Shown here piece by piece: positions 52,852 through 61,006 of a stretch of DNA of 64,000 nt. The translations under genes were made by a program, and so were the position numbers. The notes below the pieces were generated by a model. It saw only the letters and a list, made by a program, of their open reading frames with translations. It had not been told where the DNA came from and did not search any database. Positions within the stretch are counted from its first letter, which is position 1; each line of letters begins with the position of its first letter. The stretch is from Comamonas thiooxydans (GTDB lineage Bacteria > Pseudomonadota > Gammaproteobacteria > Burkholderiales > Burkholderiaceae_C). Location of the stretch: positions 4,402,001 to 4,466,000 of the forward strand of contig NZ_AP026738.1 of the NCBI RefSeq assembly GCF_002157685.2. The letters run 5' to 3'.

Positions 52852-55470
52852 CTATCGTCCTCGGCGCGTCAGCCCGTAAGTTGTCTCCAGCGCAAGCGCT
52901 TCCTCGCGGCCGTTGCGGATATTGCGAACAAACACGTTGGTGCTGTAGCTGCCATCAGCGTTTTGCGTCTGCTCGATCTGGCCGGCCTTGCTGGCGTCCT
53001 CGATGACGTTGACGATGGGTGCCTGGCCGCGCAGCTCGGCTGCATAGTCGCGCCGCACTGCCGGAGGCACTGCAGCACCAACCACGCCACCAGCCGAGTA
53101 GCCAGAGTGCAGAGACCGGCGGAATGCCTCGAAAGCTCCAGGCCCACCCAGCGCGCGCATATCGTCTTGAGACAGCACACCCTCGCCAGCGTGCACGATG
53201 CCCGCCGGCTGATACTTGCCACCCGGGCCGGTGTAGCCGCCGTCCGCGAAGCCCAACACAGCCATACCCTGACTGAGCGCCACCGTACTGGTGATGCCAG
53301 CTGCCGCCGGCGCGGCGTTAGCGCCAAAAGAAGCCAGCGATGCAAGAGCAGCCGCCGGTGCCCAGGCTGCAGCAGTCGCTGAGCCCGCAGCGATTGAGGT
53401 CGCCACGCCCGCAGCTTGCAGCGTATCCCCCAGAAGCTTGTTGGCCACCATCTGCAAACCGAAGCGGATCAACATGCGGATTGCCTGCTCTCCTATGGAG
53501 GAAAGCATGTTGCTCAAGTCCAGATTGCCGGTCTTGACAAAGCCGAGAAGAGCATCCTCCATACCGCCAAAGGCCGTCGTCGCAATAGATTGCGTCTGGC
53601 TATACACATCGCGTGCGTTCTCAAGGTAGGTATTGAGTGCCGACGCTGCGCCGGCCGCCCAGTCACTTTCCTTTTGGCGCTTCTGAGCCAGGAAGTCTTC
53701 GTACAGTTGCAGCTCTTGCGCTTGTGCGGTCTCGACAATCTGCAAGCGCATCGCATACTGAGCACGGATACGCTCTTGCTCTTTCTCACTGTCAGTACCC
53801 GCCAGCGCAAGCGCCTGATCCTGCTGGAGCTTACGTAGTTCGGCCTGGTGCTGTTGCATCAGGCTGATGCGCTCCCGCAGCTCGGTCGCAGCTTTGTCTC
53901 CCATGCCGTAGGTCAGCATCTCCAATTGGTACTGCTGCTCTTTGGCAATAAGGCGATTCTGAGCCTCGTACAAGTCATTGCTGCGGGCCACCTCCGCAGC
54001 CCGGGAAACCTCCGCCTCCTTGGCCATGTCGATCATGGTCGCCAAGCCGGTGGCTTTATCCAGCTGAGACTCGGAAAGCTTTAATCCCTTGCTTTGAATA
54101 TCGAAAAACAGCTTCTCGTAGGCGGTACGCTCCTGCGTTTTGTAGACCTGCTCTGTAAGCGATCGAAGGAAGTCATCCGCAGCCTTTGCGTCCTTGTCGA
54201 CCTTGGCACCGCCAGACTTTTTACTCGGCGTGCCGTCCTTGAGATTGACCGTACCAGGCTTCCTCGGCGTCATATCAGGGGTAATCAAGGGATCAACCTT
54301 GGCAGCCGTTGCGGCAGCGTTGGCCCAATCCTTGAGCGTGTCTGATGCTCCGGCTGCCCGCTTCGTTGCCGCATCGACAAGCTTGCGTGTATTGGCGACC
54401 GAGCGCTGCAGAATTACATTGGATGGATCCCGCTTCAGTGCCTCCTGGTGCCTTTCAAGCTGGTCGCCAAGACGCTTTACTTCCGCCCCGGCGGCCTCGG
54501 CCTCCGACTTCATTTTTCCGAACACGTCTGTACCCGTCAGGGCACCTAGTTTGTCGGCGGTGTTCATGAATGCCACGATGTTTGCCGTGGCTTGGATCAC
54601 CATATTGGTCAGCGACACAACCCAGCCGACAATGGACTCAAAGGCTGCCTTGGTGGTGTTGGAGCCGAGCGTATCTGTGAGGTCGTTAAGAGATTTCTTG
54701 GCTCCATCCAGGCTGCCACCTTCGCCAGTCATGAGCCCGTTGAGGGCATTTCTCAAGCCATCGACAGCGCCACCAAAGGTATCGCGAGCAGCCTCTGCCG
54801 CACCGCCATAGGTTTCCTCAAGCGCATTCAGAACAATCTGTTGGGCTTCAGCGATGCGACCGGTTTGCTCCAGCTTCTCGGCGGCCTCGATCTGCGACTC
54901 GGAGAACTTGAAGCCCTGACGCGCCAGGCTCGCCATGCCCACGCTGGGAATGTCCAAGGCACGACCAACCGTCTCAGCCGCAGACTTCATGTCAGCACCA
55001 GTACGGACGGAAAAATTCGCCGCCTGCTTGAGCGCCTGGGGCAGTTGCTCGCCCACGATGTTGGTGAAGCCAAGCAGCACCGTTTGCGCCTGGTTGAATT
55101 CTCCAGCCGACTTGGTGGTGATCCCCTCCATCACGGAGGCCATCTCATTCAGGCGATCCTGTGAGTAGCCGGCCTGGTTACCTGTCGCCTTGAGCGCGGC
55201 TGCCAGCAAAGCCTGCTCTTGCTCGGCATTCCTGGATTCCGTCAGAACCTTGCTGAAGACACTGCCAACAGTGATGCCCGCAATACCCGCAGAGATGGCC
55301 GCACCGATACCGGTCCAGGCCTTCTCAACGGCCTCGGAGCGCTCTTTCATCTTGCGCTCCATCTCGCGTGACTTCTGATCTGCCACCCGCTCGGCTTTGG
55401 TCATGCCTTCAGTAAAGCCGCCGATCTTGGCAATCAGATCGATGGTGAGGGTGCCAAGTTGACGAGCCAT
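52852..55470 (-). CDS. tail tape measure protein
   Basis: The 872-residue protein sets tail length and is ejected with DNA. It opens with MARQLGTLTIDLIAKIGGFTEGMTKAERVADQKSREMERKMKE, has the lambda-type segment SAGEFNQAQTVLLGFTNIVGEQLPQALKQAANFSVRTGADMKSAAETVGRAL near residues 115-170, membrane-like stretches (GIGAAISAGIAGITVGSVF), a long Gln/Ala-rich helical region and a Gly/Ala-rich C-terminal part. About 870 residues suggest a tail of roughly 130 nm by the usual scaling (rough estimate). It follows the frameshifted chaperone genes as expected. Confidence 0.92.
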   Translation of the reverse strand: MARQLGTLTIDLIAKIGGFTEGMTKAERVADQKSREMERKMKERSEAVEKAWTGIGAAISAGIAGITVGSVFSKVLTESRNAEQEQALLAAALKATGNQAGYSQDRLNEMASVMEGITTKSAGEFNQAQTVLLGFTNIVGEQLPQALKQAANFSVRTGADMKSAAETVGRALDIPSVGMASLARQGFKFSESQIEAAEKLEQTGRIAEAQQIVLNALEETYGGAAEAARDTFGGAVDGLRNALNGLMTGEGGSLDGAKKSLNDLTDTLGSNTTKAAFESIVGWVVSLTNMVIQATANIVAFMNTADKLGALTGTDVFGKMKSEAEAAGAEVKRLGDQLERHQEALKRDPSNVILQRSVANTRKLVDAATKRAAGASDTLKDWANAAATAAKVDPLITPDMTPRKPGTVNLKDGTPSKKSGGAKVDKDAKAADDFLRSLTEQVYKTQERTAYEKLFFDIQSKGLKLSESQLDKATGLATMIDMAKEAEVSRAAEVARSNDLYEAQNRLIAKEQQYQLEMLTYGMGDKAATELRERISLMQQHQAELRKLQQDQALALAGTDSEKEQERIRAQYAMRLQIVETAQAQELQLYEDFLAQKRQKESDWAAGAASALNTYLENARDVYSQTQSIATTAFGGMEDALLGFVKTGNLDLSNMLSSIGEQAIRMLIRFGLQMVANKLLGDTLQAAGVATSIAAGSATAAAWAPAAALASLASFGANAAPAAAGITSTVALSQGMAVLGFADGGYTGPGGKYQPAGIVHAGEGVLSQDDMRALGGPGAFEAFRRSLHSGYSAGGVVGAAVPPAVRRDYAAELRGQAPIVNVIEDASKAGQIEQTQNADGSYSTNVFVRNIRNGREEALALETTYGLTRRGR

Positions 55471-55511
55471 GGTTCAAAAATCCTGCGATGGTCGGGGAGG
55501 CTCGCAAGCGG

Positions 55512-56137
55512 CTACCGCCACTCGCGCATTGCCTCCTCAAGGGTGATGACTGCCGCCTGCGCTCCCTTTCGTTGAGGCAAGAAGTCCTCGAACCTGGGAG
55601 CCTGGCTGCTTTTCTTGCGCGCCACCGTCTGGCTGACGGTGTGGGCGACAGTTGCGGCCGCGCGCTCGATATGAGTTTGTAGATGCAGCGAACCGTATTT
55701 CTCACGAAATGCCAGCCACGACTGCACCTCATCAAAGCTCAAGCGGTCTTTTGCCTCCGCGATGGTTTTGCCGCCGATGCCGGCGAGGACGAGCTCGTGC
55801 CAGAACTCATCGACGGCTGTGAGTTTTTTGGGGCATTGACCTCGTTAATGGCCATCACCATTGCCCAAGCCAGGGCCGGGGTGAGGCTGTACGCCTGGTC
55901 ATAGGTCATTTGCTCTTTACCGCCATCGAGCCGCACGCTGAGGCTAATCATCTTTGCTCCCTTGCTGCGATCAGGAGCAGCATTGCCGATCTCCTGCTCG
56001 ATCACACCAAAGGGCTGACGGACGATCCAGATGTCGCCCGCCTGCTCAGAGCCATCAGGCGCTTTCCACTTGATGGGCTTTTTCACCGGGGCGGCATCCA
56101 CAAAGCCGCCGTTCTTTTGCAGGTCTGCGAGCTTCAT
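55512..56137 (-). CDS. tail assembly chaperone GT fusion by -1 frameshift
   Basis: Translation starts as the G protein at ATG 56137 and slips back one base at A AAA AAC (55829-55823). The new frame reads [45 protein letters not shown] and continues to 55512, giving a product of about 208 residues. The 45 residues directly after the slip site have no start codon of their own and are clearly protein-like, which supports the fusion; annotation of the second part from TTG 55742 would lose them. G and GT proteins chaperone the tape measure during tail assembly. Confidence 0.82.
55739..56137 (-). CDS. tail assembly chaperone G
   Basis: This is the unshifted product of 132 residues, [29 protein letters not shown] ... 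[24 protein letters not shown]. After the slippery site at codons 104-105 the tail is Ser/Ala-rich ([24 protein letters not shown]) and looks like a non-functional extension. ATG 56137 overlaps the stop of the major tail gene (ATGA), and the frame upstream to 56161 is not needed. It lies just before the tape measure gene, the universal place for this pair. Confidence 0.85.
   Translation of the reverse strand: MKLADLQKNGGFVDAAPVKKPIKWKAPDGSEQAGDIWIVRQPFGVIEQEIGNAAPDRSKGAKMISLSVRLDGGKEQMTYDQAYSLTPALAWAMVMAINEVNAPKNSQPSMSSGTSSSSPASAAKPSRRQKTA
55823..55829 (-). promoter_or_regulatory. -1 ribosomal frameshift slippery site A AAA AAC
   Basis: The heptamer AAAAAAC is in the correct phase (X XXY YYZ) relative to the G frame that starts at 56137, with the AAC as codon 105. 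It is the strongest bacterial -1 slippery sequence. I did not resolve a clear downstream pseudoknot. Confidence 0.8.
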
Positions 56138-56640
56138 GGTGTGGACACCTTCACGACCCACACGGGCTTGGTGGCGCGCTTGATGGTGATGGCCCCCTGA
56201 ATGGGTTCGCCACCGACTTCAAAGCCCGCGAAGTTGAAGCGCTTGATGTGCCCCTGGAATACGTTCCAGGTCCGTGACGTGGGCAGCTCAAACTCCATCG
56301 TGCCGCCGGACTTGAGCGTGGCAGGCGCTGTGCCGTCAGACCAGCCCAATGCCCACAGCAGACGCTCACCAGTGTCAGACAGCTGGTGCAGGCGCACGTG
56401 GCCAGGATTCTGGGGGTTAATGCGGACGGTGACTGCAGACTCACCGGGGGTGTTCAGCCCCGGAATGGTGGTGTGGTTGTCACGCTCTTCGAGGCATGTG
56501 TCCTCCAGATCGTCACGCTCGTCGTCCCCAAAATCAACAGAAATCGCGCAATCCACTTTGATGACCTCAAATTCGGTCGGCGCGTCTTTTTTGGGCGCAA
56601 GCGCAAAAAGCTCGGAGCCCTGCGGGAGGATGCGGTCCAT
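56134..56640 (-). CDS. major tail tube protein
   Basis: ATG 56640 ([34 protein letters not shown]) preceded by AAGGA gives 168 residues. The protein is beta-rich and acidic in its first third ([21 protein letters not shown]), with [28 protein letters not shown] later, similar in plan to phage tail tube proteins. It precedes the G/GT chaperone pair, the standard place of the tube gene. Confidence 0.8.
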   Translation of the reverse strand: MDRILPQGSELFALAPKKDAPTEFEVIKVDCAISVDFGDDERDDLEDTCLEERDNHTTIPGLNTPGESAVTVRINPQNPGHVRLHQLSDTGERLLWALGWSDGTAPATLKSGGTMEFELPTSRTWNVFQGHIKRFNFAGFEVGGEPIQGAITIKRATKPVWVVKVSTP

Positions 56641-56702
56641 GGCAAGTCCTTTCAAGAAACAGAGAGGGCCGCTCTAGGCGGCCCATGCGGGTGATCAGTG
56701 CA

Positions 56703-57092
56703 TCAGCGATTCAATTGCCACTCGGCGTCGAAGCTGATGCGGTATACCTTGGTATCGGCGTCACGCGGGTGCCGGCGCCAAGATGTGATGTAGCAGTCCA
56801 GCTCAATCGCATCCCGCAACGCCGTGGCGGCCTCTTCGACCATCCTTTGCGCCTGGGCGCTGTCTGCGGCTTTCGCCCAGACATCAATCTGCGTTGTGGT
56901 GCGATCAACCGTGGGCCGTCCGGCCAGGTGGTTGTATGGAGCACCACCAACCTCTATCCAGGTCACATAGGGGTAGACAACGGGCTTGTCATTGTTTTCA
57001 CCCCAAGGGTAGATGCGGGGCTCTGGCGAACCCAGCACGGCGAGCACAGAGGGCGACAGCTTGGCCAGGCGGTACAGCGGCGGCGCATTCAT
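56703..57092 (-). CDS. tail terminator protein (DUF3168-like)
   Basis: The 129-residue protein (MNAPPLYRLAKLSPSVLAVLGSPEPRIYPWGENNDKPVVYPYVTWIEVGG...) matches the layout of tail completion proteins of the gpU/DUF3168 type: VYPYVTWIEV, a polar loop and IDVWAKAADSAQAQRMVEEAATALRDA. It caps the tail tube and joins it to the head. It overlaps the next upstream gene by four bases. Confidence 0.8.
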   Translation of the reverse strand: MNAPPLYRLAKLSPSVLAVLGSPEPRIYPWGENNDKPVVYPYVTWIEVGGAPYNHLAGRPTVDRTTTQIDVWAKAADSAQAQRMVEEAATALRDAIELDCYITSWRRHPRDADTKVYRISFDAEWQLNR

Positions 57093-57559
57093 TTCATGCG
57101 CCTCACAAGCCGGGTGATGGCCTTGTCCAGCTCAGTGCCAAACAAAGCAATGGCCGCCTCAGCTTGCTGCTCTGCCGCCGGTCTCAGGAATGGATCGGCC
57201 GGCATATGCTCAGTACCCAGTTCCTTAAGATGCCAGTGCGGCGTGTTGCCCTTGGGGCCTTCATCAGGGTTGCCCTTTGGGATGCGCCCCTTTTCAGTCC
57301 CCACACCGACAGAGATCATCACGTCGCCTGTGCGCTTGGAGTAGCGGGAGCGAAAGCGCTGGATGATGTTGTCCGCGATCTTGCGCCCCGTGGCCTTGTC
57401 ATCCATCCAGATAGCATTGGTCTGAGCCTGGCCGCGCACAAGAGTGGCGGCCTTGCCCAGTGCCGAGCGCGCGGGCTTCTTTCGCAACTCCACAGGCAAG
57501 GCCTGCAAGCGCTTGGAGACCTCATCAAATCCGGTCAGCTTGAATTGGATATCAGCCAT
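57089..57559 (-). CDS. HK97 gp10-like neck/tail completion protein
   Basis: The 156-residue protein opens with MADIQFKLTGFDEVSKRLQALPVELRKKPARSALGKAATLVRGQAQ, the characteristic start of HK97 gp10-family proteins, which sit at the head-tail joint. The C-terminal part (PHWHLKELGTEHMPADPFLRPAAEQQAEAAIALFGTELDKAI) is also typical. It lies between the head closure and tail terminator genes with overlaps on both sides. Confidence 0.85.
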   Translation of the reverse strand: MADIQFKLTGFDEVSKRLQALPVELRKKPARSALGKAATLVRGQAQTNAIWMDDKATGRKIADNIIQRFRSRYSKRTGDVMISVGVGTEKGRIPKGNPDEGPKGNTPHWHLKELGTEHMPADPFLRPAAEQQAEAAIALFGTELDKAITRLVRRMK

Positions 57560-57890
57560 CGTTGACGCCCTCGCTTACTGGATGGGTCTGGTACTCAAGA
57601 CCGCTGGCAGGATCTGGCAACACACCTTCGATGTTGTAGATGCGACCGGCATGCACCAAGCGCATGGCTGCGGTGACACGGGAATCACGCCGCGTGACGA
57701 TGCGCGCCGTGACTTTGGACTGGCTGGCGGCAGCTGCAATGAACTCACGGGCGGAGAGTGGTTCTACACTCGCCCAGAGCTTGGTCACCTCCACCCAGCC
57801 AAGATCAATCACGGCACCCGAGTCAGGATCGCGGCCTGTCTGACGAGACTGCAAGCTGACCAAGTGGCGTAGTTTCCCGGCGGCGATCAC
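57552..57890 (-). CDS. phage head closure protein (SPP1 gp16-like)
   Basis: The 112-residue protein (MIAAGKLRHLVSLQSRQTGRDPDSGAVIDLGWVEVTKLWASVEPLSAREF...) matches the head-tail adaptor family, with GKLRHLVSLQ near the start and VTKLWASVEPLSARE in the middle. It closes the capsid after DNA packaging. It overlaps the small gene upstream by four bases and the gp10-like gene downstream by eight. Confidence 0.85.
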   Translation of the reverse strand: MIAAGKLRHLVSLQSRQTGRDPDSGAVIDLGWVEVTKLWASVEPLSAREFIAAAASQSKVTARIVTRRDSRVTAAMRLVHAGRIYNIEGVLPDPASGLEYQTHPVSEGVNDG

Positions 57891-58078
57891 AGCAAGCTCC
57901 CATCCAGCATGCGCGGCTGGGCAACCTCCTGCGCATCATCAGCCATCTGATCCAGCAGGCAGGCTATGCCCTCCGTCAGTTCCTTCATCGCCTGAGTCTG
58001 TCGATTCAGGGCCTCGGCCACTGCCAGGTTGCTCTGGATCAGACGGCGCGTGTCCGATGACTTTCTTCGCTCGCTCAT
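57887..58078 (-). CDS. small phage protein, unknown
   Basis: ATG 58078 (MSERRKSSDTRRLIQSNLAVAEALNRQTQAMKELTEGIACLLDQMADD...) has AAGGA with good spacing and gives 63 residues, mostly helical. It overlaps the head closure start by four bases. Another frame (from ATG 58145, right after the connector stop) overlaps its first half and begins MPTDCNVCNATRLWAEKW with a CxxC pair, but turns into low-complexity sequence, so only the first part of it could be meaningful. Function unknown; a coiled-coil structural or assembly factor is possible. Confidence 0.6.
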   Translation of the reverse strand: MSERRKSSDTRRLIQSNLAVAEALNRQTQAMKELTEGIACLLDQMADDAQEVAQPRMLDGSLL

Positions 58079-58147
58079 ATGCGATCCTTCTCCACTTTTC
58101 TGCCCAGAGCCGGGTGGCGTTGCACACATTGCAGTCGGTTGGCATCT

Positions 58148-58486
58148 CTACACCCCCAGTCCTATGCGATAGGGCCACAGCAGCGAATGCGCACCCATGG
58201 GTAAATCTTGGGACGAGACGCCCACCACGCTGTTTTCACGGTTGGCGTACAGATGGCCCAGGATCAACAACATGGCCGCCTTCACGGGTCCAGTGATGAC
58301 CATTGGACACGCGTCAGCCGGCTCTGCAGCCTCATCCAGTTCGTCCTGCGTCGAGTAGACATTGCGGTTTAGGAACTCGACGGCAGCGGACTCCGCTGCA
58401 TCAAGGTAGATGCCGATCAGCTCATCTTCGCCATCGCCATTCGTGCGCAGATGAATCTTGGCCGTGCCCAGGTCGATGAGACTCAC
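58148..58486 (-). CDS. head-tail connector protein (gp6-like)
   Basis: The 112-residue helical protein (MSLIDLGTAKIHLRTNGDGEDELIGIYLDAAESAAVEFLNRNVY...) has the pattern of the HK97 gp6/DUF3199-like connector: an opening that reads like LxxAKxHLR..., then DELIGIYLDAAESAAVEFLNR, and PVKAAMLLILGHLYANRE near the end. It forms the ring between portal and tail. It overlaps the upstream gene by four bases. Confidence 0.85.
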   Translation of the reverse strand: MSLIDLGTAKIHLRTNGDGEDELIGIYLDAAESAAVEFLNRNVYSTQDELDEAAEPADACPMVITGPVKAAMLLILGHLYANRENSVVGVSSQDLPMGAHSLLWPYRIGLGV

Positions 58487-58725
58487 TTCCGCCCCCGGGT
58501 TGCCTTGAGCTTGGCCGTTTCGACTGACTGATCCCCAGCCACAGATGCCTGAGTCGATTCGGATTCTTCAGACGACTGGCCAGACTCCATGGCACCGGCT
58601 ACGGCTGCAGCGCCCTCAGCCTCTCGGTCCGCAGCGCCAGCATCGATCAGTTGCTGTCCGCGGCTGCTGTCCATGCGCGCGATCAGGCCGGCGCGCGGAT
58701 CCGGTTTCTTGAACTTAATGAGCAT
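58483..58725 (-). CDS. small phage head-region protein, unknown
   Basis: The 80-residue protein starts MLIKFKKPDPRAGLIARMDSSRGQQLIDAGAADR and continues as a low-complexity Ala/Glu/Ser-rich stretch. It is preceded by AGGAGAAACC on the minus strand. Its place between the capsid and the connector gene suggests a minor head role such as decoration or assembly, but no family is recognised. Confidence 0.6.
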   Translation of the reverse strand: MLIKFKKPDPRAGLIARMDSSRGQQLIDAGAADREAEGAAAVAGAMESGQSSEESESTQASVAGDQSVETAKLKATRGRK

Positions 58726-58773
58726 GGTTTCTCCTGGTGGAAATGAACAGGCCCGCCGAAGCGGGCCCGGACA

Positions 58774-60120
58774 TCAGGTCACATTGCCAAAATCGCCGTA
58801 GATGAACGACTCGGGGCGATAGACCGCCAGCGCCAGTCGCTCTTCGGCCAGGATGGTGACCATGTTCTTCACGAAGTCGTCTTCGTTCTCGGTGGCGACT
58901 TCCACGCGAGCCTGCCAGCGGTCGAACACCTGGGCGCCCAGCTTGAAGGCGCCTGCCAGGAACTTGTCCACCTCAATCGCTTGGGTGGTGACCACCGGAC
59001 GGTTCCACAGGGAGGCGCCGATGACACCCTGCGGGTTGCCGATGATGTAGCGGCCAGTGGAGTCCTTGAGCAACTCGATGCGCGCCCAGTCGATGGGATT
59101 CATCACCACGCCCGAGGAAGGAAACTCGGCCAACTCAGCCTGCAGGAAAGCAAGGCGAATGTTGTCGATGTTCGTCTCCGCTCCCGCAGGATCGAAGGGG
59201 GAGGCAAACGCCGACGCCTGCGGAATGATGCCCAGCAGGTTCTGGCCGGTGCCGTCACCGTTGAGCAACTGCTGCTCTTCCTTGAAGGCCAAGCCATAGC
59301 GCAGACGGCCATCGATCAGGCTGGCCAGCTGGGATGCGTCGCTCAGGATCTGACGCGAAGCCTTCATGTAGTGCGCAATCACCTTGGCAGTGGTGCTCAC
59401 TAGGTCGAACTTCATTGTCGATTCAGGTTTTTTGGCGGTCTCGGCCACCATGCCGGCGTTGTTGGTGAAGCCGGTTTCCTTCACGTATTCCAGCGCGTTG
59501 CCATCCATTTTGCCGGGGGTGATCAGGTCACGCACCGTCATGCGACGCTGGGGCAGGGCCTGCACGCCGGGCAGGCGCGTGGTCTGCACGAGGTCGCCAG
59601 CGGCGCCATCGGTGTCGGTAGTCACGCTGGTGATCGCCGCATTGATGGTCATGTCGGCGCGGCCGCGCGGGGTTGTCTTGCCGAGGAAGGATTTCACCTC
59701 CTCGTTGTTCACGAACTGCTGGCCCAGCGACTGATGCTGGACATCGGCGCCCGCGCCATTCGCTTCGAGCTTGGCGATCAGCTGCTCGACGTTCTGGACG
59801 TTGGCTTGCAGCTCGCCCTGCTTCAAAAGCAATGCATCCACCTGCTGCCGAGTTTCGGCGCTGAGGTTGGCGTTTTTCGCGGCCGTCTCGGCATGCGCCT
59901 TCAACTGGTCGCTGACCACCTTCAGGTCACTCTGGACCTGCTTGTATTCAGCGGACACATCAGCCACTGTGCCAGCGGCGCCAAGCATGGCGAGGCCGCT
60001 GAAGACATCGGCATGGGCGGTGACGAAGGCCGGGACGTCGAAGCCTGCAGCCTGAGCGGTCAGGGACACTGCAGCAACGGCCACCAGCAGGCCGATAGAA
60101 AGGAAGCGAGATTTTTTCAT
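58774..60120 (-). CDS. major capsid protein, HK97 family, with signal-peptide-like N-terminus
   Basis: ATG 60120 gives 448 residues; the frame runs further upstream through the protease gene as a shadow. The first residues, MKKSRFLSIGLLVAVAAVSLTAQA, look like a perfect Sec signal peptide. Next come a delta-like coiled-coil region (about 60-125) and the HK97-fold shell beginning near residue 150 (FLGKTTPRGRADMTINAAITS), with VQTTRLPGVQ, GIIPQASAFASPFD and the C-terminal DFVKNMVTILAEERLALAVYRPESF. The delta region is normally removed by the phage protease encoded next door, so the odd N-terminus would be lost from the mature shell. Confidence 0.88.
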   Translation of the reverse strand: MKKSRFLSIGLLVAVAAVSLTAQAAGFDVPAFVTAHADVFSGLAMLGAAGTVADVSAEYKQVQSDLKVVSDQLKAHAETAAKNANLSAETRQQVDALLLKQGELQANVQNVEQLIAKLEANGAGADVQHQSLGQQFVNNEEVKSFLGKTTPRGRADMTINAAITSVTTDTDGAAGDLVQTTRLPGVQALPQRRMTVRDLITPGKMDGNALEYVKETGFTNNAGMVAETAKKPESTMKFDLVSTTAKVIAHYMKASRQILSDASQLASLIDGRLRYGLAFKEEQQLLNGDGTGQNLLGIIPQASAFASPFDPAGAETNIDNIRLAFLQAELAEFPSSGVVMNPIDWARIELLKDSTGRYIIGNPQGVIGASLWNRPVVTTQAIEVDKFLAGAFKLGAQVFDRWQARVEVATENEDDFVKNMVTILAEERLALAVYRPESFIYGDFGNVT

Positions 60121-60130
60121 GATTGCACTT

Positions 60131-61003
60131 TCAGGATGGTTGGAGGTGAGAGAGAAGAGACGCAGAGAGGCTGGATGCCGCTCCCGTCGCAATTGCGGCT
60201 GATCGGCCGCGTTCGGTGGGATCACCCTCACCGCCGCCAGCGGGATCGCCCACGCTGGACTTGAATTCGCTGATGAGGCGCATTGCCTCGCTCTTGGGCA
60301 TGCCGCTGTTGCGCAGCGCAGCCTCCAGCCGGCGCACAGCAGAGGCGCTCGCATTCGAGCTGCCACGGCCCACCTGGTCGGATGCCAGTAGCTCATCGGC
60401 AAAGCCCTGCTCCACCGCAGCCGCGCCGCCAATCCAGGATTCCGAGTCCATGAGCTTGGCGATGGCCTTGGTCTCCAGCCCGGTGCGCACGGCATAGATG
60501 TCGCCCATGGCGGCATCAAAGGGCTCAAGCCAGGTCGCCAGCTCGCGCAGGTCGTTGCGGTTGCCCATGGCCACAACCCAGGCGTTGTGGATCATCAGGA
60601 AGCCGGCGCGCGCGATCTGCACCGTGTCGCCCGCCATGGCGATGACCGAGCCGGCAGACGCCGCCAGCCCCAACACCTTGACGTTGACTTCGCCCTCGTG
60701 CTCGCGCAGCAGGTTGTAAATGGCGAGGCCCTCGAACATGTCGCCGCCCGGGCTGTTGATGTTCACCGTCACCGGGCCTTTGCCAAGGCTACGTAGTGCG
60801 CCCGCCACGCGCTTGGCCGTCACACCCTCCCCCGTCCAGGGGTCGTAACCGATGGCGTCGTAGATGCTGATTGCCCGGTCTTCATCGCGATCTGCAGCGC
60901 GAATCTCGGGGTTCCAACGCTCCAGCGCGCGCGGCAGGATTTCACTGCGCACGCTAGCGCTCGGGCGCCCGATTGGTGCGCCCGGCAAATTCTTCATGCT
61001 CAT
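60131..61003 (-). CDS. ClpP-like prohead protease
   Basis: The 290-residue protein has a ClpP/S14-type domain: ISIYDAIGYD, VTVNINSPGGDMFEGLAIYN (oxyanion GG), the nucleophile serine in LAASAGSVIAMAG and the histidine in MIHNAWVVAMGN. After about residue 210 follows an Ala/Ser/Gly-rich tail that could act as scaffold or be self-cleaved. It matures the capsid by removing the delta domain. It lies between the portal and capsid genes, the typical order. Confidence 0.9.
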   Translation of the reverse strand: MSMKNLPGAPIGRPSASVRSEILPRALERWNPEIRAADRDEDRAISIYDAIGYDPWTGEGVTAKRVAGALRSLGKGPVTVNINSPGGDMFEGLAIYNLLREHEGEVNVKVLGLAASAGSVIAMAGDTVQIARAGFLMIHNAWVVAMGNRNDLRELATWLEPFDAAMGDIYAVRTGLETKAIAKLMDSESWIGGAAAVEQGFADELLASDQVGRGSSNASASAVRRLEAALRNSGMPKSEAMRLISEFKSSVGDPAGGGEGDPTERGRSAAIATGAASSLSASLLSHLQPS

Positions 61004-61006
61004 GAT

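Noticed and set aside
57939..58145. Small frame with a CxxC motif (MPTDCNVCNATRLWAEKW)
   Set aside because: The first half looks protein-like, but the second half is a low-complexity shadow of the gene at 57887-58078, which has the better ribosome binding site. Not listed as a gene.
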